A stretch of 64,000 nucleotides of DNA, from assembly GCF_017355365.1 (NCBI RefSeq), contig NZ_JADIJR010000014.1, positions 1 to 64,000 on the forward strand, in the 5' to 3' direction. The stretch comes from Microbacterium sp. SD291 (GTDB lineage Bacteria > Actinomycetota > Actinomycetes > Actinomycetales > Microbacteriaceae). Numbering within the stretch: the stretch's first letter is position 1; each line of letters opens with the position of its first letter. A program made the translations under genes and the position numbers. The notes below the pieces were generated by a model. The model was not told the origin of the DNA, ran no database searches, and saw only the letters and a list, made by a program, of their open reading frames with translations. Below, one piece after another: positions 9,587 to 20,142 of this stretch.

Positions 9587-11116
9587 ATGTCCACTGAACC
9601 GTACGTCCACGTTCCGAGTCGCGCATCGGAGGGCCTCGACGAGGCCCCTTCGGCGCTCATCGCAGTGCAGGCCGGCCTCAGCCCGCGCCTCTACAACAGC
9701 GACCTCGCTCCGACCACCCGCGAGGGCCGCCACTGGAGCTCGTACAGCATCTTCGCCCTGTGGGCGAACGACGTGCACAGCCTCGGCAACTACGTCTGGG
9801 CCATCGGCCTCTTCTCCCTCGGCATGAGCGGCGGCGCGATCCTCGGCTCCCTCGCCTTCGGTGCGCTGTTCCTCTTCCTGCTGCTCAGCCTCTCCGGCTT
9901 CATGGGTGAGAAGACGGGCGTTCCCTTCCCGGTCATGAGTCGCATCAGCTTCGGCATCCACGGTGCGCAGATCCCCGCCCTCCTCCGCGGCGGCGTCGCG
10001 ATCGCGTGGTTCGGCATCCAGACCTACCTGGCCTCGCAGGTCCTCCAGGTCGTGGTCATCGCGCTGATCCCCGGTGCCGCCGGCCTTCAGGACGGTGCCT
10101 TCCTCGGTCTCTCCGCCCTCGGCTGGATCACCTTCCTCGCCCTCTGGGTCGTGCAGTCGATCATCGTCAGCTACGGCATGGAGATGATCCGCCGGTACGA
10201 GGCCTTCGCCGGCCCCATCATCCTCGTCACGTTCGTCGCGCTCGCGCTGTGGGTGCTCATCCAGGCCGACTTCCAGATCGCGTGGACCAACGACGAGCCG
10301 CTCACCGGCGTCGACCTCTGGCTCAACATGCTCGGCGGCGCCTCCGCCTGGGTCGCGATCTACGGCACCTTCGTGCTGAACTTCTGCGACTTCACCCGCG
10401 GTGCCAAGTCCAAGAAGGCCATCGTCAAGGGCAACTTCTGGGGCATCCCGATCAACATGCTGTTCTTCGGTCTCATCGTCGTCGTCCTCGCCGGCGGGTC
10501 CTTCACGATCAACGGCCAGGCCATCGCGTCTCCGGCCGATGTCGTCGCCGCCATCCCCAACACGCTGCTGCTGGTGCTGGCATCCCTCGCCCTGATCGTC
10601 CTCACGATCGCGGTGAACCTGATGGCGAACTTCGTCGCGCCGACCTACGCGCTGACCAACCTGTTCCCGCGGCACCTGAACTTCCGCAAGGCGGCGCTCC
10701 TGTCGGCCGTGATCGGCCTTGTGATCCTGCCCTGGAACCTGTACAACTCTCCCGTGGTGATCGGAATCTTCCTCAACGGGCTCGGCGCCCTGCTCGGACC
10801 GCTCTTCGGCATCATCATGGTCGACTACTGGCTCATCAGGAAGCAGAAGATCAACATCCCCGACCTGTACTCCGAGCACGTCACCGGTGAATACCACTAC
10901 AGGCGCGGCTTCAACCCGCGTGCGGTCATCGCCCTGGTGATCTCGGGCGTGATCGCCCTGCTCCTCACCTTCGTGCCGGCCTTCCAGGTGGTGAGCCAGT
11001 TCTCCTGGTTCCTCGCCGCCGGTCTCGGCGCCGTCGCCTACGCGCTGCTCGCCGACCGCCGCGGCCCGTTCCGCGACGTCGAAGCAGGCGACATCGCCGT
11101 CACCCCGACCCACTGA
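9587..11116 (+). CDS. NCS1-family nucleobase/allantoin permease
   Basis: A 509-residue integral membrane protein of the nucleobase:cation symporter-1 family with about twelve hydrophobic segments. Family-style features are the loop after TM1-2 (STEPYVHVPS... then LWANDVHSLGNYVWAIGLFSLG), FPVMSRISFGIHGAQIPALLR and the C-terminal IIMVDYWLIRKQKINIPDLY. ATG 9587 is used because GAGGAAAG lies just upstream; the frame extends upstream to a TTG inside the operator. Its operon partners are a racemase-family protein and allantoinase, so allantoin (possibly another hydantoin or purine) is the likely substrate. Confidence 0.87.
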   Translation: MSTEPYVHVPSRASEGLDEAPSALIAVQAGLSPRLYNSDLAPTTREGRHWSSYSIFALWANDVHSLGNYVWAIGLFSLGMSGGAILGSLAFGALFLFLLLSLSGFMGEKTGVPFPVMSRISFGIHGAQIPALLRGGVAIAWFGIQTYLASQVLQVVVIALIPGAAGLQDGAFLGLSALGWITFLALWVVQSIIVSYGMEMIRRYEAFAGPIILVTFVALALWVLIQADFQIAWTNDEPLTGVDLWLNMLGGASAWVAIYGTFVLNFCDFTRGAKSKKAIVKGNFWGIPINMLFFGLIVVVLAGGSFTINGQAIASPADVVAAIPNTLLLVLASLALIVLTIAVNLMANFVAPTYALTNLFPRHLNFRKAALLSAVIGLVILPWNLYNSPVVIGIFLNGLGALLGPLFGIIMVDYWLIRKQKINIPDLYSEHVTGEYHYRRGFNPRAVIALVISGVIALLLTFVPAFQVVSQFSWFLAAGLGAVAYALLADRRGPFRDVEAGDIAVTPTH

Positions 11117-11144
11117 CCCCGTCGAAACCGAAGGACCGATCATC

Positions 11145-11870
11145 ATGCGCATTCTCGTCGCGAACGTGAACACGACACAGTCGATGACCGACGGCATCGC
11201 CGAGGCTGCCAGGGCGGTCGCGTCGCCCGGCACCGAGATCATCGGCATCACCCCTGACTTCGGGGCAGAGTCGTGCGAGGGTAACTTCGAGAGCTACCTC
11301 GCCGCGATCGCCGTGATGGACAAGGTGGTCAGGTACGAGGGCGAGTACGACGCCGTCATCCAGGCCGGCTACGGCGAGCACGGACGTGAGGGGCTCCAGG
11401 AGCTCCTCACGGTCCCGATCGTCGACATCACCGAGGCCGCGGCATCCACCGCCATGTACCTCGGGCGCTCATACTCGGTGGTCACCACCCTCGATCGGGC
11501 GGTGCCGCTGATCGAGGACCGGCTGATCCTCGCGGGTCTCCACGACCGCTGCGCGTCGGTGCGCTCCTCAGGGCTCGGCGTGCTCGAGTTGGAGTCCGAC
11601 CCGGAGCGGGCGATCGAGGCGATCGCCGCCGAGGCGCAGCGCGCGGTCGAGATCGACCGCGCCGAGGTCATCGTCCTCGGATGCGGCGGCATGGCCGAGC
11701 TCAAGGACCGCGTCGTCGAGCTCTGCGGAGTGCCGGTCGTCGACGGGGTGCAGGCGGCGGTCGCCGTCGCCGAGGGCCTGGTGCGACTGGGGCTCACGAC
11801 GTCGAAGGTGCGCACCTACGCGCCGCCTCGGCCGAAGCGGATCACCGGCTTCCCTTCGCTGGCGCGCTGA
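11145..11870 (+). CDS. Asp/Glu/hydantoin racemase-family protein, possible allantoin racemase
   Basis: A 241-residue protein of the HyuE/allantoin racemase group: N-terminal VANVNTTQSMTDGI, and the second catalytic site VIVLGCGGMAEL with Cys180. The first catalytic Cys of the family, normally in a CFGDPG-like context near residue 75-80, is Gly75 here (IQAGYGEHGREG). A two-base racemase mechanism would therefore lack one base. It may be a one-base isomerase or lyase, or use another residue. It lies between the permease and allantoinase, so a ureide or hydantoin substrate is likely. The family is sure, the activity is not. Confidence 0.8.
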   Translation: MRILVANVNTTQSMTDGIAEAARAVASPGTEIIGITPDFGAESCEGNFESYLAAIAVMDKVVRYEGEYDAVIQAGYGEHGREGLQELLTVPIVDITEAAASTAMYLGRSYSVVTTLDRAVPLIEDRLILAGLHDRCASVRSSGLGVLELESDPERAIEAIAAEAQRAVEIDRAEVIVLGCGGMAELKDRVVELCGVPVVDGVQAAVAVAEGLVRLGLTTSKVRTYAPPRPKRITGFPSLAR

Positions 11871-11941
11871 CGCCGCGCGATCGATATACATTCACAGACA
11901 GCAGCAGGGCCGGCGCACAGCCGGCGGAAGGGAACGGCGAC

Positions 11942-13336
11942 ATGTCGCAGGAGACCGAACAGCAGGATGCCGGGGCGACGTCGCTCGACCCGACAGGCGA
12001 GCACTACGACCTGGTGATCCGCGGTGAGCGCGTGCTCACCAGCGCCGGGGTCCGCGCCAGGGAGGTGGGAGTCCGCGGTGGCGTCATCGTCGCGATGCAG
12101 CCTCTGGGCAACAACCTCGACGGCGACGAGATCATCGAGCTCGCCGACGACGAGACGCTGATCCCCGGCCTCGTCGACACCCACGTGCACGTCAACGAGC
12201 CCGGCCGCACCGAGTGGGAGGGCTTCGCCTCGGCGACCCGCGCCGCCGCGGCCGGGGGCGTGACGACCATCGTCGACATGCCGCTGAACAGCATCCCGCC
12301 CACCGTGAGCGTGGAGGCGCTGAACGTCAAGCGCGAGGCGTCGAAGGGCCAGACGCACGTGGACGTGGGCTTCTGGGGCGGCGCGGTGCCCGGCAACACC
12401 GAGGAGCTCCGCGCCCTGCACGACGCCGGCGTCTTCGGCTTCAAGTGCTTCCTGCTGCACTCGGGCGTCGATGAGTTCCCGCCGCTCGACGCGGACGAGC
12501 TAGAGAAGGACATGCGCGAGCTCGCGTCGTTCGACTCGGTCATGATCGTCCACGCCGAGGACTCGCGTGCGATCGACCGGGCTCCGCAGCCCGAGGGCGA
12601 CGACTACGGCAAGTTCCTCGCGTCCCGCCCGCGCGGAGCCGAGAACCTCGCGATCGCCGAGGTCATCGAGCGCGCCCGCTGGACCGGCGGACGCGCGCAC
12701 ATCCTGCACCTGTCGTCATCCGACGCGCTGCCCATGCTGCGCTCGGCCAAGCACGACGGCCTGAAGCTCACCGTCGAGACCTGCCCGCACTACCTCACGC
12801 TCACCGCGGAGGAGATCCCGCACGGCGCGACGCAGTTCAAGTGCTGCCCGCCGATCCGCGAGGCGGGCAACCGGGAGCTGCTCTGGCAGGGGCTCGAGGA
12901 CGGCACGATCGACTTCATCGTGTCGGACCACTCGCCGTCGACGCTCGACCTGAAGGACCTCGAGAACGGCGACTTCGCGGTCGCCTGGGGCGGGGTCGCC
13001 TCGCTGCAGCTCGGCCTGTCGCTGATCTGGACCGAGGCGCGTCAGCGCGGTCTCACCCTCGAGACGGTCGTGGCGTGGATGAGCGAGCGCCCTGCGCAGT
13101 TCGCCGGCCTCACCGGCAAGGGCCGCATCGCGCCCGGCTACGACGCCGACTTCTCGGTGTTCGCGGCGGACGACGCCTACGTGGTCGACGTGAAGAAGCT
13201 GCACCACAAGAACCCGCTCACGCCGTACCACGGCAAGGCGCTCGCAGGTGTCGTGCGCAAGACGTGGCTGCACGGCGAGGTCATCGACTTCGAGACCCCG
13301 CGCGGCCGCCTGCTGCGCCGCGGCATGACCGACTGA
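11942..13336 (+). CDS. allB: Allantoinase
   Basis: A 464-residue cyclic amidohydrolase that opens allantoin to allantoate. The metal ligands are all present: HVHVNEPG near residue 80, the carboxylated Lys in FGFKCFLLHSG, HAED near 200, HILHLSS near 255 and SDHSPS near 328. The start at ATG 11942 follows GGAAGGGA; the frame is open further upstream but overlaps the racemase gene. The order permease-racemase-allantoinase is consistent with one operon under the promoter at 9471. No allantoate amidohydrolase follows; the next gene is a heat-shock ATPase with its own promoter. Confidence 0.94.
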   Translation: MSQETEQQDAGATSLDPTGEHYDLVIRGERVLTSAGVRAREVGVRGGVIVAMQPLGNNLDGDEIIELADDETLIPGLVDTHVHVNEPGRTEWEGFASATRAAAAGGVTTIVDMPLNSIPPTVSVEALNVKREASKGQTHVDVGFWGGAVPGNTEELRALHDAGVFGFKCFLLHSGVDEFPPLDADELEKDMRELASFDSVMIVHAEDSRAIDRAPQPEGDDYGKFLASRPRGAENLAIAEVIERARWTGGRAHILHLSSSDALPMLRSAKHDGLKLTVETCPHYLTLTAEEIPHGATQFKCCPPIREAGNRELLWQGLEDGTIDFIVSDHSPSTLDLKDLENGDFAVAWGGVASLQLGLSLIWTEARQRGLTLETVVAWMSERPAQFAGLTGKGRIAPGYDADFSVFAADDAYVVDVKKLHHKNPLTPYHGKALAGVVRKTWLHGEVIDFETPRGRLLRRGMTD

Positions 13337-13360
13337 CGCCGAGACCCACCCTGCCGCGCG

Positions 13361-13409
13361 TTGACGGGAGAGGATGTTCGGGCATAAAGTTGAGTCAAGC
13401 TCACTCAAC
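13361..13409 (+). promoter_or_regulatory. HspR/HAIR-controlled promoter of clpB
   Basis: TTGACG at 13361-13366 and TAAAGT at 13385-13390 are 18 bases apart. The dyad GTTGAGT-N7-ACTCAAC at 13389-13409 overlaps the -10 box and the start site. It matches the HAIR consensus (CTTGAGT-N7-ACTCAAG) except for the outermost base of each arm. HspR repression and heat induction are therefore expected. Confidence 0.8.
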
Positions 13410-13459
13410 TTTGAGTCGGGCACGATTCACCCCGCGAAGGAGTCTCCTCAGGAGGACGC

Positions 13460-15676
<2,217 letters not shown>

Positions 15677-15695
15677 GCCCGGCCGGCGGGCCGGA

Positions 15696-17066
15696 TCAGC
15701 GACCCGGGAGCGCCGTCCAGTCCGCAGGTCCGGTCGACCCGGCCGGGTACTCCTCGAGCGGTACGGCGCCGTCGGCCCAGGCCTCCCGGACCGGCTGGAT
15801 GATGCGCCAGCACTGCTCGGCCTCGTCCGCACGCACCGAGAGCGCCACGTCGCCGTCGAGCAGCTCGTCGATGACCTCCTCGTAGGATCGGCGCTGGCCT
15901 TCGCCGAGGTCGGCGAGCAGGTCCTCGACGCGCAGCGCGAACGGGTCGTCGCCGCCGGTGACGTGCACGCGCAGGGACATCTCGTCCGGTCCGAGCGAGA
16001 ACGTCAGCCGCCCGCCGTCCGTCGGCGTGCCCTTGAGTCCGCGGGGGAGGTGCCGAACCTGGCGGAACGTCACGACCACCTCGGAGCGCTTCGCCTCGAG
16101 CGCCTTCCCAGACCGCAGCACGAACGGCACGCCGGCCCAGCGGTCGTTCGCGACCTCGCAGACGACCTCGGCGAGGGTCTCGGTGCCGCGCGCGGCATCC
16201 ACCCCCTCCTCGTCGGCGTACGAGGGGAGCTCGCGGTCGCCGATCTTCCCCGCCGTGTACCTGGCCCGTCGCGACGACTGCGCCGGATCGTCGCCCCGCA
16301 CGTGCGTCGCACGCAGCACGGCGGCCTTCGCGTCGCGCAGGTCGCGTTCGTCGATGCTCGCCGGCGGGTCCATCGCGACGAGCGCGAGCACCTGCAGCAG
16401 GTGGCTCTGGATCATGTCGATCATCGCCCCTGCCTTGTCGTAGTAGCCCGCGCGGCCCTCGAGCGCGAGCGACTCGTCGAAGCGGATCAGCACCGACTCG
16501 ATGTGCTCGGCCGACCACACGGGCTCCCAGATGCGGTTGGCCAGGCGGACGCCCATGAGGTTCAGCAGCGTCGAGCGGCCGAGGAAGTGGTCGACCCGGA
16601 AGATCTGGCGCTCGGGCACGAGCGCCGTGAGCATGTCGTTGAGCTCGCGGGCGCTGGCCTCGTCGTCGCCGAAGGGCTTCTCCATCGCGAGGACGGTGCC
16701 CGCAGGCAGCTCCATGCCGTTCATCGCGGCGATCGCCGCGCGCGTCACCGCCGGCGGCAGCGCGAAGTACAGCACCGTGTTCGGCTCGAGGGAGTCGATC
16801 AGCGTCGACACCGACGCCTTGTCCGTGACATCCGCCGCCATGTAGTCGCCGATCGTGACGCGGTCGATCGCGCCTGGGGAGTCGGCCAGGGCGACGCCGA
16901 TCAGCTTCTTCCAGGCGTCAGGGTCGCGCTCCTCTGTGCCGGAGCCCCGGAGGATCACGCGCCGATGCGGCTGGCGCGCCAGCAGCGCACCCAACGAGGG
17001 CAGCAGCAGACGCGAGGTGAGGTCTCCGGATGCGCCGAGGATGAACAGTGTGGGAGTGGTGGCCAT
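15696..17066 (-). CDS. zwf: Glucose-6-phosphate dehydrogenase, divergent paralogue
   Basis: A 456-residue G6PDH: nucleotide motif GASGDLTSR, MEKPFG near 128, and RAGYYDKAGAMIDMIQSH with the expected catalytic His. It is shorter than the usual 500 or so residues. The signature RIDHYLGKE reads RVDHFLGRSTL: the His is kept but the phosphate-contacting Lys is Arg. It stands alone, without transaldolase, opcA or phosphogluconolactonase, so it is probably a second, specialised enzyme. The start has a leaderless look (TACCCT, seven bases, ATG). Its 3' end faces clpB, with a small GC hairpin (15677-15692) between. Confidence 0.85.
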   Translation of the reverse strand: MATTPTLFILGASGDLTSRLLLPSLGALLARQPHRRVILRGSGTEERDPDAWKKLIGVALADSPGAIDRVTIGDYMAADVTDKASVSTLIDSLEPNTVLYFALPPAVTRAAIAAMNGMELPAGTVLAMEKPFGDDEASARELNDMLTALVPERQIFRVDHFLGRSTLLNLMGVRLANRIWEPVWSAEHIESVLIRFDESLALEGRAGYYDKAGAMIDMIQSHLLQVLALVAMDPPASIDERDLRDAKAAVLRATHVRGDDPAQSSRRARYTAGKIGDRELPSYADEEGVDAARGTETLAEVVCEVANDRWAGVPFVLRSGKALEAKRSEVVVTFRQVRHLPRGLKGTPTDGGRLTFSLGPDEMSLRVHVTGGDDPFALRVEDLLADLGEGQRRSYEEVIDELLDGDVALSVRADEAEQCWRIIQPVREAWADGAVPLEEYPAGSTGPADWTALPGR

Positions 17067-17143
17067 GGCCGTGAGGGTAGCCCGAACCGGTCACGAAGGA
17101 CAATCTCTGGCGCCGCACAGTCTCGGGTGGAAGACTCCGCAGC

Positions 17144-18940
17144 GTGGCTCGACGCATAGAGGACTACGCACTGCTCAGCAACTGCCGCACGGCGGCGCTC
17201 GTCTCGAAGGACGGCGGCATCGACTGGCTCTGCCTGCCGAGACTCGACTCGCCATCGACGTTCGCCGCTCTCCTCGGCGACGAGTCGCATGGGTCGTGGC
17301 GGATCCGCCCTGCGGAAGCCGACGCGGTCTGCACGCGCCGGTACGACGGCGACACCTTCGTGCTGATCACCCGCTGGGAGAGCGCGGATGCCGTCGCCGA
17401 GGTGCACGACTTCATGCCGATCGGACTCGATCCCGATGTCGCGATCCGGCGGACCGATCTGATCCGCCGCGTGGTCGGCGTGCACGGCGAGATGACGTTC
17501 GAGCAGGAGCTCAGCATCCGCTTCGACTACGCCAGGGTCATGCCCTGGGTCCGCCAGACCGGCACGGCCGAGGACCCCTGCGTGACCGCGATGGGCGGGC
17601 CGGATGCCGTCGCCCTCCGCGGCGCGCCGCTGGAGGCGGCCGATCACCGGCACCGAGGCGAGGTCGTCGTGCGCGCGGGCGAGGTGCGAGACCTCCACCT
17701 GACCTGGTTCCCGTCGCACCGGGATGTGCCGCCGCCGCTGGACGTCGCGACCGAGCTCGAGCAGACGAAGAGCTGGTGGCAGGGCTGGGCCGACCGGATC
17801 TCGCACGACGGCCCGCACCGCGCCGAGGTGGTGCGCTCGCTGCTCGTGCTCCGGGCGCTCTCGAACCACGAGACCGGTGGGATCGCCGCGGCCGCGACCA
17901 TGGCCCTCCCCGAGGACATCGGCGGGGAGCGCAACTGGGACTACCGGTACGTCTGGCTGCGGGATGCCGCGCTCACGCTCGAGGCCCTCCTCGACCACGG
18001 CTTCCTCACCGTGGCGGACCGCTGGCGGAGCTGGCTGCTGCGCGCCGTCGCCGGCGACCCCGCCGATCTGCAGATCATGTACGGGCTCGCGGGCGAGCGC
18101 GACCTGGAGGAGCGCGTGCTGCCGAGCCTGCCCGGCTACGAGGGCTCCGCCCCGGTGCGCGTCGGCAACGGGGCGTCGTCGCAGTATCAGGCCGACGTGG
18201 TCGGCGAGGTCCTGGTCACGCTGTGCGCCGCGCGCTCGGCGGGTCTCGACGACTCCGCGTTCTCGTGGCCGCTCGAACGGCAGCTCGTGCGGTTCGCCTC
18301 CGAGCAGATCGAGCGCGAGGACCACGGCCTCTGGGAGATCCGCGGTGAGCCTCATCACTTCACGCACTCGCGCGTCATGATCTGGGCGGCGTTCGACAGA
18401 GCGGTGCGCGGCGTGGAGGAGTTCGGTCTCGAAGGCCCGGTGGAGCGCTGGCGGGGGCTGCGCGATCGGATGCGTGAGGAGATCGATCGCGACGGTGTCG
18501 TGAACGGGCACTTCGTCCAGTACTACGGGACGGAGGAGGTCGACGCGTCGCTCCTGCTGCTGCCGGAGGTCGGATACTGCACGCCGGACGATCCGCGGAT
18601 GCTCGCGACGGTCGAGCGGATCGAGCAGACCCTGATGGAGCACGGGCTGGTGCACCGCTACCGCACCGGCACCGGCGTCGACGGGCTGCGCGGCTCCGAG
18701 GGGTCCTTCCTGGCCTGCTCCTTCTGGCTGGTCGAGCAGTATGCGGCAAGCGGCAGAGCGGACGAGGCCCGCGCGCTGATGGACCGGCTGTGCGGGATCG
18801 CCAACGACGTCGGGCTGCTGTCCGAGGAGTACGACGCGGTCGGCGGCAGGCAGCTCGGCAACACCCCGCAGGCGTTCTCGCACCTCGCGCTGGTGCGCGC
18901 AGCGGACACGCTCGCCCGGCTTGTGCAGCGCCCTCGGTGA
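17144..18940 (+). CDS. Glycoside hydrolase family 15 (glucoamylase or trehalase)
   Basis: A 598-residue GH15 protein, cytoplasmic (no signal peptide). It begins IEDYALLSNCRTAALVSKDGGIDWLCLPR, typical of the bacterial N-terminal beta-domain. The (alpha/alpha)6 barrel carries RNWDYRYVWLRDAALTLEAL near 265 and the general-base region GLLSEEYDA near 560, followed by LGNTPQAFSHLALV. It starts at GTG 17144, seven bases after a possible -10 (AAGACT), so it may be leaderless. It is divergent from the glucose-6-phosphate dehydrogenase, and a shared role in glucose release and oxidation is plausible. Trehalose or a short alpha-glucan could be substrate; this cannot be separated by eye. Confidence 0.88.
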   Translation: MARRIEDYALLSNCRTAALVSKDGGIDWLCLPRLDSPSTFAALLGDESHGSWRIRPAEADAVCTRRYDGDTFVLITRWESADAVAEVHDFMPIGLDPDVAIRRTDLIRRVVGVHGEMTFEQELSIRFDYARVMPWVRQTGTAEDPCVTAMGGPDAVALRGAPLEAADHRHRGEVVVRAGEVRDLHLTWFPSHRDVPPPLDVATELEQTKSWWQGWADRISHDGPHRAEVVRSLLVLRALSNHETGGIAAAATMALPEDIGGERNWDYRYVWLRDAALTLEALLDHGFLTVADRWRSWLLRAVAGDPADLQIMYGLAGERDLEERVLPSLPGYEGSAPVRVGNGASSQYQADVVGEVLVTLCAARSAGLDDSAFSWPLERQLVRFASEQIEREDHGLWEIRGEPHHFTHSRVMIWAAFDRAVRGVEEFGLEGPVERWRGLRDRMREEIDRDGVVNGHFVQYYGTEEVDASLLLLPEVGYCTPDDPRMLATVERIEQTLMEHGLVHRYRTGTGVDGLRGSEGSFLACSFWLVEQYAASGRADEARALMDRLCGIANDVGLLSEEYDAVGGRQLGNTPQAFSHLALVRAADTLARLVQRPR

Positions 18941-18961
18941 GGCAGTTGATTCTCACAATGT

Positions 18962-19023
18962 GGAATCGGGCATCCGATATTCGGAATAAATCGTTGACGT
19001 CCACCACCGTCCCGTGGTTAGAT
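18962..19023 (+). promoter_or_regulatory. Promoter with IclR-like dyads before the truncated deaminase gene
   Basis: TTGACG at 18994-18999 and TTAGAT at 19018-19023 are 18 bases apart. Upstream lie GGAA-TCGGGC-ATCC (18962-18975), a near copy of the GGAA-N6-TTCC operator, and the perfect palindrome TCCGATATTCGGA (18973-18985). The promoter looks intact even though the gene behind it has lost its 5' end. Confidence 0.5.
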
Positions 19024-19083
19024 CTGGAGCATCCGAAGACGGAGAACCTGGATCAGCAGACAGGAAAACTGAGCTGGCACCCT

Positions 19084-20088
19084 GTGGGGCCGCCTGCCGA
19101 CTCCACCGTCCTGTTCCCGAACGGACTCGAGCAGGGCATCGACGTGCAGGCCGACGTCGTGCGCAGCCTCGGGATGCGCGCGACGCTGACCCGCGGGTCG
19201 ATGTCGCTCGGCGAGGAGGACGGCGGGCTTCCGCCGCAGCGGACCGTGCAGGATGCCGAGACGATCCTCGCCGACAGCGAGCGGCTCATCGGCGCCCACC
19301 ACGAGCGCGGCGACGGCGCCTTCGTCCAGATCGGCCTCGCCCCGTGCTCGCCGTTCTCGGTGACCACCGAGGTGATGCGCGACACCGCGGTTCTCGCCGA
19401 GCGGCTCGACGTGCGGCTGCACACGCACCTCGCCGAGACGCTCGACGAGGAGGATTTCTGCCGCGAGACGTTCGGCCTGCGCACGGTCGACTACCTGGAG
19501 AGCGTGGGCTGGCTGTCGGACCGGACCTGGCTGGCGCACGGCATCCACTTCGACGACGACGAGATCTCCCGGCTCGGAGCCGCCGGCACCGCCGTGGCGC
19601 ACTGCGCCACCTCGAACATGCGTCTGGCCTCGGGGATCGCCCGCGCTGTCGAGCTCGAGCAGGCCGGGGTTCCGGTGGGGCTCGGAGTCGACGGATCGGC
19701 CTCGAACGACGGGTCGAACATGATCCAGGAGGTGAGCCAGGCGCTCTACCTGCAGCGGCTGCGGTACGGCGCGGCGGCAGTCACGCCCGAGCGTGCGCTC
19801 GGCTGGGCCACCGCGGGTTCGGCGCGCGCGCTCGGGCGCTCCGACATCGGCGTGCTCGCGCCGGGCAAGCAGGCGGACCTCGCGATGTTCACCCTCGACG
19901 AGCTGCGGTTCTCCGGCAGCCATGACCCGGTCGCGGCGCTGCTGCTCTGCGGCGCGGAGCGCGCCGACCGGGTCATGGTCGCCGGCCGCTGGCGCGTCGT
20001 CGACGGCCGGATCGAGGGGCTCGACGTCCCGCAGCTCATCGCCCACCACAGCGAGGCGGCACGGAGCCTCCTCGCGAGACACGCCTGA
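19084..20088 (+). pseudogene. 5'-truncated guanine/8-oxoguanine deaminase-like amidohydrolase
   Basis: The frame keeps the last three quarters of an amidohydrolase of the 8-oxoguanine deaminase type: LFPNGLEQGIDVQ, HTHLAETLDEEDF, LAHGIHFDDDE, GLGVDGSASNDGSNM and the C-terminal LAPGKQADLAMF. About 110-120 residues that should precede them are missing, including the HxH metal pair. Similarity stops near 19096, and the bases before it are promoter-like. The only in-frame start close by is GTG 19084, without a ribosome site. Without the HxH ligands a normal binuclear or mononuclear site cannot form, so this is probably a deletion remnant. The remaining frame is undamaged, so the loss may be recent, or the product is read in shortened form. 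Confidence 0.75.
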
Positions 20089-20142
20089 TCACACGTCCAC
20101 CACCACAAGACCCATAACCACCGAGACGACGAAGAGGTCGAC

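Noticed and set aside
18790..19083. In-frame upstream extension of the truncated deaminase
   Set aside because: It overlaps the end of the GH15 gene in another frame and crosses the promoter. Its residues do not resemble the missing amidohydrolase N-terminus.
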